64,000 nt of DNA from Odoribacter sp. Z80 (GCF_009935865.1 NZ_QWEL01000001.1:62001-126000), one strand, 5' to 3'. Shown: positions 1-9,083, numbered from the stretch's first letter. Translations and numbers: made by a program. The notes: generated by a model from the sequence alone, not told the origin.

Positions 1-1
1 T

Positions 2-289
2 TATAATCCTCATCTTACGCAATATGCCGGCATAGGCCATGTGGGGATGACGTATGTCAACCGCCGCAACCGTTTTCAGGGGACGGTCCTGATGATAAAG
101 AGGGGAGGCTGGAATCTGAATGCAAACTGGCGTTTGGGCATAGCCTATCGTTTGTTTCGGAGAGATAACCAGTTTTTGTATTTGCAGTTCTATAACGGTT
201 ATGGGGAAAGGATGCTCGAGTATAATCGTTTTTGTCGCTATTTACGCATCGGATTTATGATAAAACCTCATTCTGTAAGTATATTTTGA
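2..289 (+). CDS. Outer-membrane phospholipase A (PldA-like), 3' end only
   Basis: The reading frame is open from the first bases of the window, so only the last ~95 residues are present. The pattern GGWNLNANWRLGIAYRLF, then LYLQFYNGYGERMLEYN, then RIGF matches the last strands of the OMPLA barrel, where the family has a conserved YxNGYGExLxDYN segment. The family is an outer-membrane beta-barrel that hydrolyses acyl chains of phospholipids that have reached the outer leaflet. The Ser/His active site lies upstream of the window and cannot be checked. Identification rests on this C-terminal motif alone. Confidence 0.7.
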   Translation, partial: YNPHLTQYAGIGHVGMTYVNRRNRFQGTVLMIKRGGWNLNANWRLGIAYRLFRRDNQFLYLQFYNGYGERMLEYNRFCRYLRIGFMIKPHSVSIF

Positions 290-401
290 CGGGTGATATC
301 TTTTTGATTAATTGAAATATTTTAGCCTATAATCATTTTAATTTATTATATTAGCAGGCAAAAAAGTTTACTATTGAAATGATATTTTAATATTTGTCCT
401 T

Positions 402-2414
402 ATGAATCTGAAGGAATTTCAACAAGCTATCCGGGAAGGGATTCCGGCTGAGTTGCCTGCACCGAAACCGTATGATCCGGAGATAAACCATGCTCCCAAG
501 CGGAAAGATATATTGACTGCAGAAGAAAAGAAACTGGCTGTCCGGAACGCTTTACGCTATTTTGCGCCCCGGCATCACGCTGTCCTGGCTCGTGAGTTTG
601 CCGAAGAATTGGAAAAATACGGCCGTATTTATATGTATCGTTTCCGGCCTGATTATGAGATGTACGCCCGTCCGATCGAAGATTATCCGCACAAGAGTTT
701 GCAGGCTGCAGCTATTATGCTGATGATTAACAATAACCTGGACAAAGCAGTGGCCCAACATCCGCATGAATTGATTACTTACGGAGGAAACGGAGCGGTT
801 TTCCAGAATTGGGCCCAGTATCGGCTGACCATGAAATATTTGTCGGAAATGACAGATGAACAGACGTTGGTGATGTATTCCGGTCATCCGATGGGATTAT
901 TTCCTTCCCACAAGGATGCTCCCCGGGTGGTGGTGACCAATGGCATGGTTATTCCGAATTACTCAAAACCGGATGATTGGGAGCGTTTTAATGCTTTGGG
1001 AGTTTCTCAATACGGTCAAATGACAGCCGGTTCTTATATGTATATCGGACCTCAGGGAATTGTACACGGCACGACTATTACCGTATTGAATGCCGGGAGG
1101 AAGATTTCGAAGCGGGGAGAAGGCCTGGCAGGGAAATTGTTTGTTACCGCAGGCTTAGGCGGGATGTCCGGAGCTCAGCCCAAGGCCGGCAATATTGCGG
1201 GATGTGTCAGCATTACTGCTGAAATCAATCCGAAAGCCACTCAGACGCGTTATTCCCAGGGGTGGGTGGATGAAGTGATTGGCGAGCTGGATGTTCTGGT
1301 TGAACGAGTCCGGAAGGCTAAGGCGGCTAAAGAGGTGGTTTCCATTGCTTATCAGGGAAATGTGGTGGATTTGTGGGAGCGTTTGGCAGAGGAAGACATT
1401 GTCGTGGAGCTGGGTTCTGACCAGACCTCTTTGCACAATCCGTGGGCCGGGGGATATTATCCGGTGGGTCTCAGTTTTGAAGAAAGCAAACAGATGATGG
1501 CTGAGCAACCGGAATTGTTTAAACAGAAAGTACAGGAATCCTTGCGCCGTCATGTAGCTGCTATCAACCGTTGTGTGGAGCGTTTCGGTACCTATTTCTT
1601 TGATTACGGAAATGCTTTCTTGCTGGAGTCATCCCGTGCGGGTGCGGATATATTGAAACCGAATGGTGATTTTAAATATCCGTCATACGTTCAGGATATT
1701 ATGGGGCCGATGTGTTTTGATTACGGTTTCGGTCCGTTCCGTTGGGTATGTACCAGCGGGAAACCGGAAGACCTGGCTAAAACGGATGATTTGGCCTGCC
1801 GGGTGCTGGAAGAATTGGCTGCCGATTCTCCCGAGGAGATACAACAACAGATGCATGACAATATCCGGTGGATAAAGGCTGCTGCTGAAAATCATCTGGT
1901 GGTGGGGTCTCAGGCCCGTATTTTATATGCGGATGCGTTGGGTCGTCTGCGGATTGCCGAGGCTTTTAACAAGGCTATCGAATGGGGTGAAATTTCGGCT
2001 CCTGTTGTATTGGGACGGGACCATCATGATGTTTCGGGGACGGATTCCCCTTACCGGGAGACTTCTAATATTTATGACGGTTCGAAATTTACGGCAGATA
2101 TGGCTGTACAGAATGTCATCGGAGATGCTTTTCGCGGAGCTACCTGGGTGTCCTTGCACAATGGCGGAGGAGTTGGTTGGGGGGAAGTGATTAACGGTGG
2201 ATTCGGTATGCTTTTGGACGGTTCTGCTGACGCTGAACGACGGTTGAAAGGAATGCTTTTCTGGGATGTCAATAACGGAATTGCACGTCGTAGTTGGGCC
2301 AGGAATCCGGGGGCTGTATTTGCCATAAAACGGGCTATGGAAGCCAATCCGGCGTTAAAAGTGACCCTGCCCAATTATGCTGATGACCAACTGATTGACA
2401 GTCTGGATTTCTAA
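402..2414 (+). CDS. hutU: Urocanate hydratase (urocanase)
   Basis: Cytosolic NAD-dependent enzyme converting urocanate to 4-imidazolone-5-propionate, step two of histidine degradation. The 670-residue length fits the longer urocanase subgroup rather than the ~555-residue Pseudomonas type. Visible family segments are the N-terminal TYGGNGAVFQNW, the NAD-binding glycine-rich stretch GLGGMSGAQ (~residues 251-259), and the C-terminal GRDHHDVSGTDSPYRET. ATG at 402 is the first in-frame start after a 112-bp gap. It stands alone: hutH, hutI and hutG/ftcD are not adjacent on the visible side, and an OMPLA-type gene lies upstream. A hairpin terminator follows directly. Confidence 0.95.
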   Translation: MNLKEFQQAIREGIPAELPAPKPYDPEINHAPKRKDILTAEEKKLAVRNALRYFAPRHHAVLAREFAEELEKYGRIYMYRFRPDYEMYARPIEDYPHKSLQAAAIMLMINNNLDKAVAQHPHELITYGGNGAVFQNWAQYRLTMKYLSEMTDEQTLVMYSGHPMGLFPSHKDAPRVVVTNGMVIPNYSKPDDWERFNALGVSQYGQMTAGSYMYIGPQGIVHGTTITVLNAGRKISKRGEGLAGKLFVTAGLGGMSGAQPKAGNIAGCVSITAEINPKATQTRYSQGWVDEVIGELDVLVERVRKAKAAKEVVSIAYQGNVVDLWERLAEEDIVVELGSDQTSLHNPWAGGYYPVGLSFEESKQMMAEQPELFKQKVQESLRRHVAAINRCVERFGTYFFDYGNAFLLESSRAGADILKPNGDFKYPSYVQDIMGPMCFDYGFGPFRWVCTSGKPEDLAKTDDLACRVLEELAADSPEEIQQQMHDNIRWIKAAAENHLVVGSQARILYADALGRLRIAEAFNKAIEWGEISAPVVLGRDHHDVSGTDSPYRETSNIYDGSKFTADMAVQNVIGDAFRGATWVSLHNGGGVGWGEVINGGFGMLLDGSADAERRLKGMLFWDVNNGIARRSWARNPGAVFAIKRAMEANPALKVTLPNYADDQLIDSLDF

Positions 2415-2431
2415 GCTGAAATTCAGACCGG

Positions 2432-2476
2432 AAAAGTCCGTATTGCTTTGTGAAAAAGTATACGGACTTTTTTTTT
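2432..2476 (+). terminator. Rho-independent terminator after hutU
   Basis: Inverted repeat AAAAGTCCGTA (2432-2442) / TACGGACTTTT (2461-2471) with an 18-nt loop, continuing into a run of T. It starts 17 bp after the urocanase stop codon. Confidence 0.8.
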
Positions 2477-2618
2477 GTCTTTTTGTTGATATTTCTTTCA
2501 TTATTTCCGGATGATTATTTTGTAACAGGTACATAATTTCAGATGGCCAGGGAAATATACGTTAACTATAATAATTTGCAGAAGTTTCAGATAATTTTTT
2601 TATTTTATTGATATAGAC

Positions 2619-2626
2619 TATCTTTG
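2619..2626 (+). promoter_or_regulatory. Bacteroidota -7 element TATCTTTG upstream of the Cys-rich orphan
   Basis: Exact match to TAnnTTTG. Its last three bases are the TTG that gives the longest open frame of the following gene. Transcription would start near 2632, so that TTG cannot be the translation start if this promoter is used. Confidence 0.6.
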
Positions 2627-2662
2627 TCTGAAAATTCAGATGAATTCAATTATTGTTTCGTT

Positions 2663-3439
2663 GTGTCTAAAAAGAGGATAAAAAAGAATATAGAGATTGG
2701 ATTTATTCCGGGTATCTACCATTACTGTGACCACTGGTGTGAACGTTGCGAGCAGAGGTTACACTGCATGAGTTATGTGATGGGGAAAAAATTGGAGGAG
2801 AGGGGCGGATTTCATTTAGAGCAGGAGTTCATCCATGAAGGGGAGGGGCTTTGGACCCGGTTGAAGGATGTTTTTGAGTCTACTTATGCAGTGTTGCACG
2901 AATTGGCAGAAGAGCAGGGTGTAGGAGTGGAGGATATTTATGCTGCCGAGAAAATAAACCGGGAATTTTTGGGAAATGATTTTGAGATTTGGGTGACAGG
3001 GGATGAGGAAGACCAGGAAACTGAGGATTCGGATATTATTCGGATTACTCTGATTTATGAGGATTTGGCAGAGAGGTATTTGCAGAGAATATTAGGAATC
3101 AATCCGGAAGAAAAGCTTCGGGAACGGGAAAAAAGCGAAGCTTTTGAAGTCATCAGTTGGTATATTCATTTTATGCGGGTGAAGATGCAAAGGGCTTTAT
3201 ATGTTTATCAAAGACAGGTGTTATCGGATGGAGCGGAGAATTATAACGGTTCGGTAAAAGTGGTATTATTGGCTATCGACCGTTCTGTTGAAGCCTGGCA
3301 AAAAATATATGCTTCCGAGAAAAAATGGCGGCGGGAAATCCGTCAGGTTTTGGTTGTCCTGGAACAGTTGAAACGGGACATAGAGAAACAATTTCCGAAA
3401 GCCAGGGCTTTTAAAAGGCCGGGATTTGAAAAAAAATGA
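2663..3439 (+). CDS. Hypothetical protein with N-terminal Cys4 cluster
   Basis: Function not recognised. The frame is open from TTG 2624, but that codon overlaps a -7 promoter element, so GTG 2663 is chosen (258 residues); no in-frame ATG precedes the Cys motif. Near the N-terminus four cysteines, C22, C26, C29 and C35, are arranged C-x3-C-x2-C-x5-C in YCDHWCERC...HC, a likely metal-binding knuckle. The remainder is hydrophilic, helical and charged (EDQETEDSD patch), with no signal peptide or membrane segment, so probably cytoplasmic. I recall similar Trp-Cys-Glu-Arg-Cys proteins in other Bacteroidota without assigned role. It is convergent with folC, 32 bp apart, with no terminator visible between them. 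Confidence 0.7.
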   Translation: MSKKRIKKNIEIGFIPGIYHYCDHWCERCEQRLHCMSYVMGKKLEERGGFHLEQEFIHEGEGLWTRLKDVFESTYAVLHELAEEQGVGVEDIYAAEKINREFLGNDFEIWVTGDEEDQETEDSDIIRITLIYEDLAERYLQRILGINPEEKLREREKSEAFEVISWYIHFMRVKMQRALYVYQRQVLSDGAENYNGSVKVVLLAIDRSVEAWQKIYASEKKWRREIRQVLVVLEQLKRDIEKQFPKARAFKRPGFEKK

Positions 3440-3471
3440 TTTCACTTCCCGGTTGTTTCTTTTGTATTTCC

Positions 3472-4746
3472 TTAAAGTACTTCAGCTACGACAAAGGTGC
3501 TGCCTCCGATGTAGATCATATCTTCTGAGGTTGCATTGCGGCGGGCTGCGGCATAAGCTTCGGCGACGGTGGGATAGGTTGATCCTTTTAATCCTGTGTG
3601 CCGCGCTTTTTCGGCAAGTGCATTTTCATCCATGGCCCGGGGGATGGAAGCCTTACAAAAATAATAAACGGCTTCGCGGGGAAGAATATCCAATACGCTG
3701 CTGATGTCTTTGTCGCTGACCATGCCTATGACAAAGTGGAGACGTTTATAATGGCAGGTTTTTAATTGCCGGGTGATTTCCGAGATTCCGTCTATGTTGT
3801 GTCCGGTGTCGCATATGGTCAGCGGGCTTTGGTTTAAAGTCTGCCAACGCCCCAGCAAACCGGTGTTGGTAATGACTTTGGCTATTCCCTGACGGATTTG
3901 TTCGTCGGAGAGGGAAAGGCCGCTTTGCCTGAGACAGGGAATGGTTTCCAGTACGTTCGGAATATTTTTTCTTTGGTAAATGCCTTTCAGTTCACAACAG
4001 AGGTTTTGGAATTGCCAGCCGGAAGAATGCTGTAAATCATAGCTGCCGTCTTCGTTTGGTTCAAGGTGCCAGTGGTCGCTGGCAAATTGTAGCGGAGATT
4101 TGCACCGGGCTGCCTTTTTTTCAAATACAAAATCATAGGCCGGATTGCGTGTACCGATCACTGCCGGTATGCCCGGTTTTATGATTCCGGCTTTCTCTTC
4201 CGCTATTGTTTCCAGTGTATTACCCAGTAGGGCCATATGGTCGAACGAGATATTGGTAATCACGGAGGTCAGGGGAGTGATGATATTGGTGGAGTCTAAG
4301 CGTCCCCCCAATCCGACTTCAATGACTGCAATATCCACTTTTTCGTCAGCAAAATATTTGAAAGCCATCGCAACGGTCATTTCAAAGAAAGAGGGGCGGA
4401 TGCTGGCGAATACAAGCTGGTGGGTTTCTATAAATTCCGTTACATACCGCTCGCTGATCATTTTTCCGTTGATTTTGATTCGTTCGCGGAAATCTTTTAA
4501 ATGTGGCGAGGTATACAATCCGGTTTTATATCCTGCCTCCTGAAGGATGGATGCCAGCATGTGGGATACCGAACCTTTGCCGTTGGTCCCTGCCACATGT
4601 ATGGTTTTGAATTGGTGGTGGGGGTGTCGGAAGTATTTATCCAGTAGGAGGGTATTGTCTAAATTGGCTTTGTAAGCGGCTTGTCCTTCCCGTTGATACA
4701 TGGGGAGTTGAGCGAATAGCCAGCGAAGGGTTTCCTGATAGTCCAT
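3472..4746 (-). CDS. folC: Bifunctional folylpolyglutamate synthase / dihydrofolate synthase
   Basis: ATP-dependent ligase of the Mur ligase fold that adds glutamate to dihydropteroate and to folates, in the cytosol. The P-loop is HVAGTNGKGSVSHML (~residues 50-64) and the Mg-binding stretch VIEVGLGGRLDSTN follows at ~140, both FolC signatures; SFDHMALLG comes after them. The 424-residue length is normal. Of two nearby ATGs (4752 and 4746) the inner one is preferred because it puts M directly before DYQETL, as in relatives. Monocistronic, divergent from rex. Confidence 0.95.
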   Translation of the reverse strand: MDYQETLRWLFAQLPMYQREGQAAYKANLDNTLLLDKYFRHPHHQFKTIHVAGTNGKGSVSHMLASILQEAGYKTGLYTSPHLKDFRERIKINGKMISERYVTEFIETHQLVFASIRPSFFEMTVAMAFKYFADEKVDIAVIEVGLGGRLDSTNIITPLTSVITNISFDHMALLGNTLETIAEEKAGIIKPGIPAVIGTRNPAYDFVFEKKAARCKSPLQFASDHWHLEPNEDGSYDLQHSSGWQFQNLCCELKGIYQRKNIPNVLETIPCLRQSGLSLSDEQIRQGIAKVITNTGLLGRWQTLNQSPLTICDTGHNIDGISEITRQLKTCHYKRLHFVIGMVSDKDISSVLDILPREAVYYFCKASIPRAMDENALAEKARHTGLKGSTYPTVAEAYAAARRNATSEDMIYIGGSTFVVAEVL

Positions 4747-4778
4747 GTGCATGCAGAATTATGTTTTCCTGTGTCGGG

Positions 4779-4786
4779 CAAAAGTA
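4779..4786 (-). promoter_or_regulatory. -7 element TACTTTTG for folC
   Basis: Reverse-strand exact match to TAnnTTTG, 33 bp upstream of the chosen folC start. It shares the divergent intergenic region with rex. Confidence 0.55.
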
Positions 4787-4883
4787 CGAAACAAATGAAA
4801 AAGGGACGCCGGAAAATGAAAATTTTATTGCCGCCGGAGTAAAAAGTTTGGAAAATCTTTTTCTGATGCTATGAAAAAAAGAT

Positions 4884-4891
4884 TATTTTTG
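4884..4891 (+). promoter_or_regulatory. -7 element TATTTTTG for rex
   Basis: Exact TAnnTTTG match. Predicted transcription start is near 4898, giving a leader of ~78 nt before the rex ATG that contains a short upstream ORF. Confidence 0.55.
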
Positions 4892-4902
4892 CGGGTTATA
4901 AG

Positions 4903-4986
4903 ATGAAGAACATGGAAAATGAACTTTTTCTGCGGAGTGGATTCTCATGGGAGGAAATAAAGAAGATGATATTTTATGAAATCTGA
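4903..4986 (+). CDS. Possible 27-codon leader ORF overlapping the rex start
   Basis: An ATG at 4903 (with a second in-frame ATG at 4912) opens a 27-residue frame rich in charged residues (FSWEEIKKMIFYEI at its end). It lies wholly between the predicted rex transcription start and the first codons of rex, and its stop (4984-4986) is 11 nt inside rex in another frame. This geometry would allow translational coupling. No homologue is recognised, and an untranslated coincidence is possible. Confidence 0.25.
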   Translation: MKNMENELFLRSGFSWEEIKKMIFYEI

Positions 4987-5608
4987 TAATAATGTACCTA
5001 TACCGGTGCTGAGGCGAATGCCTTCTTACTTGTCTTTTGTAAAAACTTTACAGAAACAAGGTGAAAAGTATGTGTCTTCGACCCGCATTGCCGAATATAT
5101 GGAAATTGATTCGACCCAGGTTACCAAAGATTTGTCCCATACGGGTATTTCCGGAAAAACGCGGGTTGGATATGAGGTGGATAGTTTTGTGAAAGTCCTG
5201 GAGGACTTTCTGGGGTTCAGCCGGGTGGACAGCGCTTTTCTGGTCGGAGCCGGTTCCTTAGGGTGTGCTTTGTTGCAGGATAAAGGTTTGTCGGCTTTTG
5301 GCCTGCAGATAGAAGCGGCTTTTGATGTGGATAAATCGAAGATAGGAGTGAAGGTGAATGATATAGGGATTCATCACATTGACCAGTTCAGGGCGATGGC
5401 TGCCGAACGGAATATTGTCATCGGGATTATCACTGTACCTGCGGAGAATGCACAAAACGTTGCGGATCTGATGGTGGCCTGGGGAATCAAAGCGATCTGG
5501 AATTTCACACCGGCCCGGATTAAGGTGCCGGCGCACATTGTGGTTCAGAACACGACAATTTATATGAATCTGGCTATTTTGTTTAATAAGTTGTACCATC
5601 AGGAATAA
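4976..5608 (+). CDS. rex: Redox-sensing transcriptional repressor Rex
   Basis: DNA-binding repressor that senses the NADH/NAD+ ratio; NADH releases it from operators of fermentation and respiration genes. N-terminal winged helix at ~residues 1-80 (VPIPVLRRMPSYLSF, then SSTRIAEYMEIDSTQVTKDLS, matching the Rex recognition helix). A Rossmann domain follows, with the nucleotide-binding GAGSLG near residues 91-96 and FDVDKSKIG. The 210-residue length is standard. I found no clear Rex operator (TTGTG-N8-CACAA type) in this window, so its targets here are unknown. The neighbouring Hdr and fumarase genes would be plausible redox-linked targets by theme only. Confidence 0.95.
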   Translation: MKSDNNVPIPVLRRMPSYLSFVKTLQKQGEKYVSSTRIAEYMEIDSTQVTKDLSHTGISGKTRVGYEVDSFVKVLEDFLGFSRVDSAFLVGAGSLGCALLQDKGLSAFGLQIEAAFDVDKSKIGVKVNDIGIHHIDQFRAMAAERNIVIGIITVPAENAQNVADLMVAWGIKAIWNFTPARIKVPAHIVVQNTTIYMNLAILFNKLYHQE

Positions 5609-5645
5609 ATAGAGTGCCTTATTTTCAGTTCTTCGTTTTATTACT

Positions 5646-5653
5646 TATCTTTG
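5646..5653 (+). promoter_or_regulatory. -7 element TATCTTTG for thrS-infC-rpmI-rplT
   Basis: Exact TAnnTTTG match 51 bp upstream of the thrS ATG. It is the only clear promoter element before the four-gene translation operon. Confidence 0.6.
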
Positions 5654-5703
5654 TTCTTCATTAGAAACAAACTGCGTACGTAGCGTAGTAAAATTTAAAT
5701 ATT

Positions 5704-7656
5704 ATGATAAAGATTAAATTTCCAGACGGAAGTGTAAAAGAATTTGAGGCTGGTGTAACCGGACTTGATATTGCCAAGGCAATTAGTCCCAGACTGGCCC
5801 AGGAAGTGTTGTCAATCAGTGTAAATGGAGAAATCCGTGATTTGACACGGCCTGTCACTGAAGATGCTGAGATAAAATTACATACCTGGGAGGACGAAGA
5901 AGGGAAACATGCATTCTGGCATTCTTCCGCCCATTTGATGGCAGAGGCTTTACAGCAATTGTATCCCAATACCAAGTTTGGTATCGGACCTGCTATTGAA
6001 AACGGATTTTATTACGATGTCGACCCGGGAGAAGGAGTTGTCCTGACGGATAAGGATTTGGAGGTCATTGAAAAGAAAATGCTTGAACTGGCCCGGCAGA
6101 AAGAGGAATTTTGCCGGATAAATGTCAGCAAGCAAGAGGCTTTGGCTCATTTTGATTCTATACATGAGACCTATAAAGTGGAGTTGATCAACGATTTGGA
6201 AGACGGCAAGATAACCTATTACCGTCAAGGGTCGTTTACAGACCTTTGCCGGGGGCCCCATTTACCGGACACTTCCTATATTAAGGCCATCAAACTTACC
6301 AGTCTGGCCGGTGCTTACTGGAGGGGAGACGAACACAATAAGATGTTGACCCGGATATACGGGATTACTTTCCCGAAACAGAAGATGCTGGATGAATGGC
6401 TGGTTTTGATGGAAGAGGCTAAACAGCGGGACCACCGGAAGATTGGCAAGGAAATGGAATTGTTCTCTTTTTCCCAGTCTGTAGGTGCCGGTTTGCCATT
6501 GTGGCTGCCGAAGGGGGCGATGTTGCGCGACCGCCTGGAGGCTTTCCTGCGGAAAGTGCAGAAGAAGTACGGTTATCAGCAAGTGATTACCCCGCACATC
6601 GGAAATGTGAATTTGTATAAAACTTCCGGACATTTCCAGAAGTACGGAAAAGACAGTTTCCAGGTGATTACCACTCCTCAGGAAGGCGAGGAGTTTATGT
6701 TGAAACCGATGAACTGTCCTCATCACTGTGAGATTTATAAATTCAAACCGCGTTCTTACAAGGATCTTCCTTTACGCTTTGCGGAATTCGGTACGGTATA
6801 CCGTTATGAGCAGAGCGGGGAGTTGCACGGATTGACCCGGGTGCGCGGATTTACGCAGGATGATGCTCATTTGTTCTGTACTCCGGACCAGTTGAAAGAT
6901 GAATTCAAGAAAGTAATAGATATTATCTTTACTATTTTTAAGGCGTTGGATTTTGAAGATTTCACCGCCCAGGTGTCTCTGCGCGACCCGAATAACCGAG
7001 AAAAGTATATCGGTACGGATGAAAACTGGGAGAAGGCGGAACGGGCTATTATCGAAGCGGCGGAAGAAAAAGGGCTGCAAACCACAGTGGAATTGGGTGA
7101 GGCTGCTTTTTACGGACCTAAGCTTGACTTTATGGTGAAGGACGCTATCGGCCGGAAGTGGCAGTTGGGAACGATTCAGGTGGACTATAATCTGCCGGAA
7201 CGTTTTGAGTTGGAATATACCGGTGCGGACAATGTGAAACACCGTCCGGTGATGATTCACCGGGCTCCGTTCGGCAGTATGGAACGTTTTGTGGCCGTAT
7301 TGATTGAACATACCGGAGGAAAGTTCCCGTTGTGGCTGGCTCCGGACCAGGTTGTAGTCATGCCTATCAGTGAAAAATTCAATGATTATGCGCAAAAACT
7401 TTCGGATTTGTTAAATAATTCCGATATTCGCACCGTTTTAGACGACCGGAATGAAAAAATCGGGCGTAAAATCCGGGATAATGAATTGAAAAAGATTCCT
7501 TATCTCCTGATTGTCGGCGAGAATGAAATGAAAGACCATACGGTTTCCGTGCGCCGTCAGGGACAGGGAGATATGGGGATTATGCCGGTTGAGGAATTTA
7601 TTAAAAAGATAAATGAAGAAGTAAATAGTCAATTGGAGACCATTTACAGTTATTAA
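5704..7656 (+). CDS. thrS: Threonyl-tRNA synthetase
   Basis: Class II aminoacyl-tRNA synthetase charging tRNA-Thr. Domain order: TGS domain (1-62), the editing second-additional domain with the [11 protein letters not shown] motif (~75), the catalytic core with [11 protein letters not shown] (zinc Cys near residue 340), motif 2 [12 protein letters not shown], and motif 3 [19 protein letters not shown]-terminal anticodon-binding domain starts at ~550. Length 650 is typical. It is first in a run with infC, rpmI and rplT, a widespread bacterial order. Confidence 0.97.
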   Translation: MIKIKFPDGSVKEFEAGVTGLDIAKAISPRLAQEVLSISVNGEIRDLTRPVTEDAEIKLHTWEDEEGKHAFWHSSAHLMAEALQQLYPNTKFGIGPAIENGFYYDVDPGEGVVLTDKDLEVIEKKMLELARQKEEFCRINVSKQEALAHFDSIHETYKVELINDLEDGKITYYRQGSFTDLCRGPHLPDTSYIKAIKLTSLAGAYWRGDEHNKMLTRIYGITFPKQKMLDEWLVLMEEAKQRDHRKIGKEMELFSFSQSVGAGLPLWLPKGAMLRDRLEAFLRKVQKKYGYQQVITPHIGNVNLYKTSGHFQKYGKDSFQVITTPQEGEEFMLKPMNCPHHCEIYKFKPRSYKDLPLRFAEFGTVYRYEQSGELHGLTRVRGFTQDDAHLFCTPDQLKDEFKKVIDIIFTIFKALDFEDFTAQVSLRDPNNREKYIGTDENWEKAERAIIEAAEEKGLQTTVELGEAAFYGPKLDFMVKDAIGRKWQLGTIQVDYNLPERFELEYTGADNVKHRPVMIHRAPFGSMERFVAVLIEHTGGKFPLWLAPDQVVVMPISEKFNDYAQKLSDLLNNSDIRTVLDDRNEKIGRKIRDNELKKIPYLLIVGENEMKDHTVSVRRQGQGDMGIMPVEEFIKKINEEVNSQLETIYSY

Positions 7657-7663
7657 TAACTAA

Positions 7664-7676
7664 AGGAGGATTAATT
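7664..7676 (+). promoter_or_regulatory. Perfect Shine-Dalgarno and non-AUG start of infC
   Basis: AGGAGG at 7664-7669 is followed 4 nt later by ATT (7674) and 7 nt later by ATA (7677), both in frame with infC; the first ATG is 20 nt from the SD. Such a strong SD is unusual in this phylum. IF3 discriminates against non-AUG starts, so AUU/AUA here would give the classical autoregulation of infC. Confidence 0.55.
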
Positions 7677-8228
7677 ATAGCAACGAGAATGGAAGTCAGA
7701 GGCTCAAGACATCAGGTTAACAAAGAACCTCAGCATAGAATTAATGAGTCAATTCGTGCAGCCCAGGTGCGGGTTGTCGGTGAAAACATTGAAACGGGAG
7801 TTTATCCTTTGCGTGAAGCTTTGGCTATGGCAGAAGAAGCGGGATTGGATTTGGTGGAAATTTCCCCGAATGCGGAGCCGCCGGTGTGCCGTATTATAGA
7901 TTACAGTAAGTTTCTTTATCAGTTGAAAAAGAAACAGAAGGAGATCAAAGCGAAAAGCGTAAAGGTGGTAGTGAAAGAGATTCGTTTCGGGCCTCAGACC
8001 GACGACCATGATTTTAATTTCAAACTGAAGCATGCAAAAGAATTTTTGCAGGAAGGGGCGAAAGTCAGGGCATACGTGTTTTTTAAGGGCCGTTCCATTT
8101 TGTTCAAAGACCAGGGTGCCGATATTTTATCCCGTTTCATTAATGAATTGGAAGACTGCGGAAAGGTGGAAGCCGCTCCGAAGTTGGAAGGTAAGAAAAT
8201 GATTGTGGTGATTGCACCGAAAAAATAA
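7674..8228 (+). CDS. infC: Translation initiation factor IF-3
   Basis: Binds the 30S subunit, prevents premature 50S joining and proofreads start codon and initiator tRNA. The N-domain contains [15 protein letters not shown] and [24 protein letters not shown]. After the Lys-rich linker ([15 protein letters not shown]) comes the C-domain [25 protein letters not shown]. The start is set at ATT 7674 because of the Shine-Dalgarno at 7664-7669; the alternative is ATG 7689 (179 residues). Between thrS and rpmI in the same operon. Identity is certain; only the start is open. Confidence 0.95.
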   Translation: MIATRMEVRGSRHQVNKEPQHRINESIRAAQVRVVGENIETGVYPLREALAMAEEAGLDLVEISPNAEPPVCRIIDYSKFLYQLKKKQKEIKAKSVKVVVKEIRFGPQTDDHDFNFKLKHAKEFLQEGAKVRAYVFFKGRSILFKDQGADILSRFINELEDCGKVEAAPKLEGKKMIVVIAPKK

Positions 8229-8242
8229 AGCCTCAGGCTTTA
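8226..8242 (+). other. Intercistronic hairpin after infC
   Basis: TAAAGCC-TCA-GGCTTTA, a perfect 7-bp stem that begins in the infC stop codon. It has no T-tract, so it looks like a processing or attenuation element between infC and rpmI rather than a full terminator. Confidence 0.4.
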
Positions 8243-8378
8243 TGTTTGATTGATGATGAACGGTGTGTTGTTGCCGGAACACGATGAAAATACATTGTTC
8301 GTTGTTTGTCAGATGCTCAGGATAACGGCGGAAGCCGATCAGTTATATTTTTCTGAAACACAATTAAAATTTGAGAAG

Positions 8379-8573
8379 ATGCCAAAGATGAAGACAGTGA
8401 GTAGTGCGAAAAAGAGATTTACTTTGACCGCTACGGGGAAGATCAAGAGAAAACATGCTTTCAAAAGTCATATTCTGACTAAGAAAACAACCAAACAAAA
8501 ACGCAATCTTACGCATGCTACGACGGTGGATGGCCACAATTTGGCTGCTGTCCGTAAAATGCTTGTGATGTAA
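8379..8573 (+). CDS. rpmI: 50S ribosomal protein L35
   Basis: Small basic protein (64 residues) of the large subunit. [20 protein letters not shown] followed by [13 protein letters not shown] is the L35 signature. The frame remains open upstream to 8250, but that extension has no L35 similarity and the ATG at 8379 gives the normal length. The 150-bp leader between infC and rpmI is long for this operon, and a 17-nt hairpin lies at its start. Confidence 0.95.
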   Translation: MPKMKTVSSAKKRFTLTATGKIKRKHAFKSHILTKKTTKQKRNLTHATTVDGHNLAAVRKMLVM

Positions 8574-8665
8574 GAAGATTTTTTAAGATTTATTTTATTC
8601 ACCGGAATGTTATGCCGTAAGTTTCTCCGCAAGCGGGAACGCTGACATTCAAAAAAACGAAAATT

Positions 8666-9022
8666 ATGCCAAGAGCTAAAAATGCCGTTGCTTCAAGAGC
8701 ACGTAGAAAAAAGGTTTTAAAACAGACCAAAGGTAACTTTGGTGCCAGAAAAAATGTTTGGACGGTTGCCAAAAACACATATGAAAAAGGTTTGACATAT
8801 GCGTTCCGTGACAGACGTAAAAAGAAATCGGAGTTCCGAGCATTGTGGATTCAGAGAATTAATGCCGCCGTACGCTTGGAAGGATTGTCTTATTCCAAAT
8901 TTATGGGCCTGATTCATAAAGCGGATGTGGACATGAACCGTAAAGTTCTGGCCGACCTGGCCATGAACCATCCGGAAGCTTTTAAAGCGGTGGTTGCTAA
9001 AGCAAAGGAATTTGCGAAATAA
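8666..9022 (+). CDS. rplT: 50S ribosomal protein L20
   Basis: rRNA-binding assembly protein of the large subunit, 118 residues, very basic N-terminal arm ([18 protein letters not shown]) and globular C-terminus ([16 protein letters not shown]). In several bacteria L20 represses its own operon through the leader RNA; whether the 92-nt gap upstream of rplT does this is not visible. Last gene of the thrS operon, followed by a strong terminator. Confidence 0.97.
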   Translation: MPRAKNAVASRARRKKVLKQTKGNFGARKNVWTVAKNTYEKGLTYAFRDRRKKKSEFRALWIQRINAAVRLEGLSYSKFMGLIHKADVDMNRKVLADLAMNHPEAFKAVVAKAKEFAK

Positions 9023-9045
9023 ATGAACTGAACATATCCTGAGGA

Positions 9046-9083
9046 ACGGACTGCCTGAAACTTGTCAGGCAGTCCGTTTTCGT
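9046..9083 (+). terminator. Strong terminator after rplT
   Basis: Perfect 13-bp stem ACGGACTGCCTGA (9046-9058) / TCAGGCAGTCCGT (9065-9077) with a 6-nt loop and a TTTTCGTTT tail. Confidence 0.92.

Noticed and set aside
8250-8378. Longer L35 start
   Set aside because: In-frame but unlike any L35; the ATG at 8379 yields the standard 64 residues.
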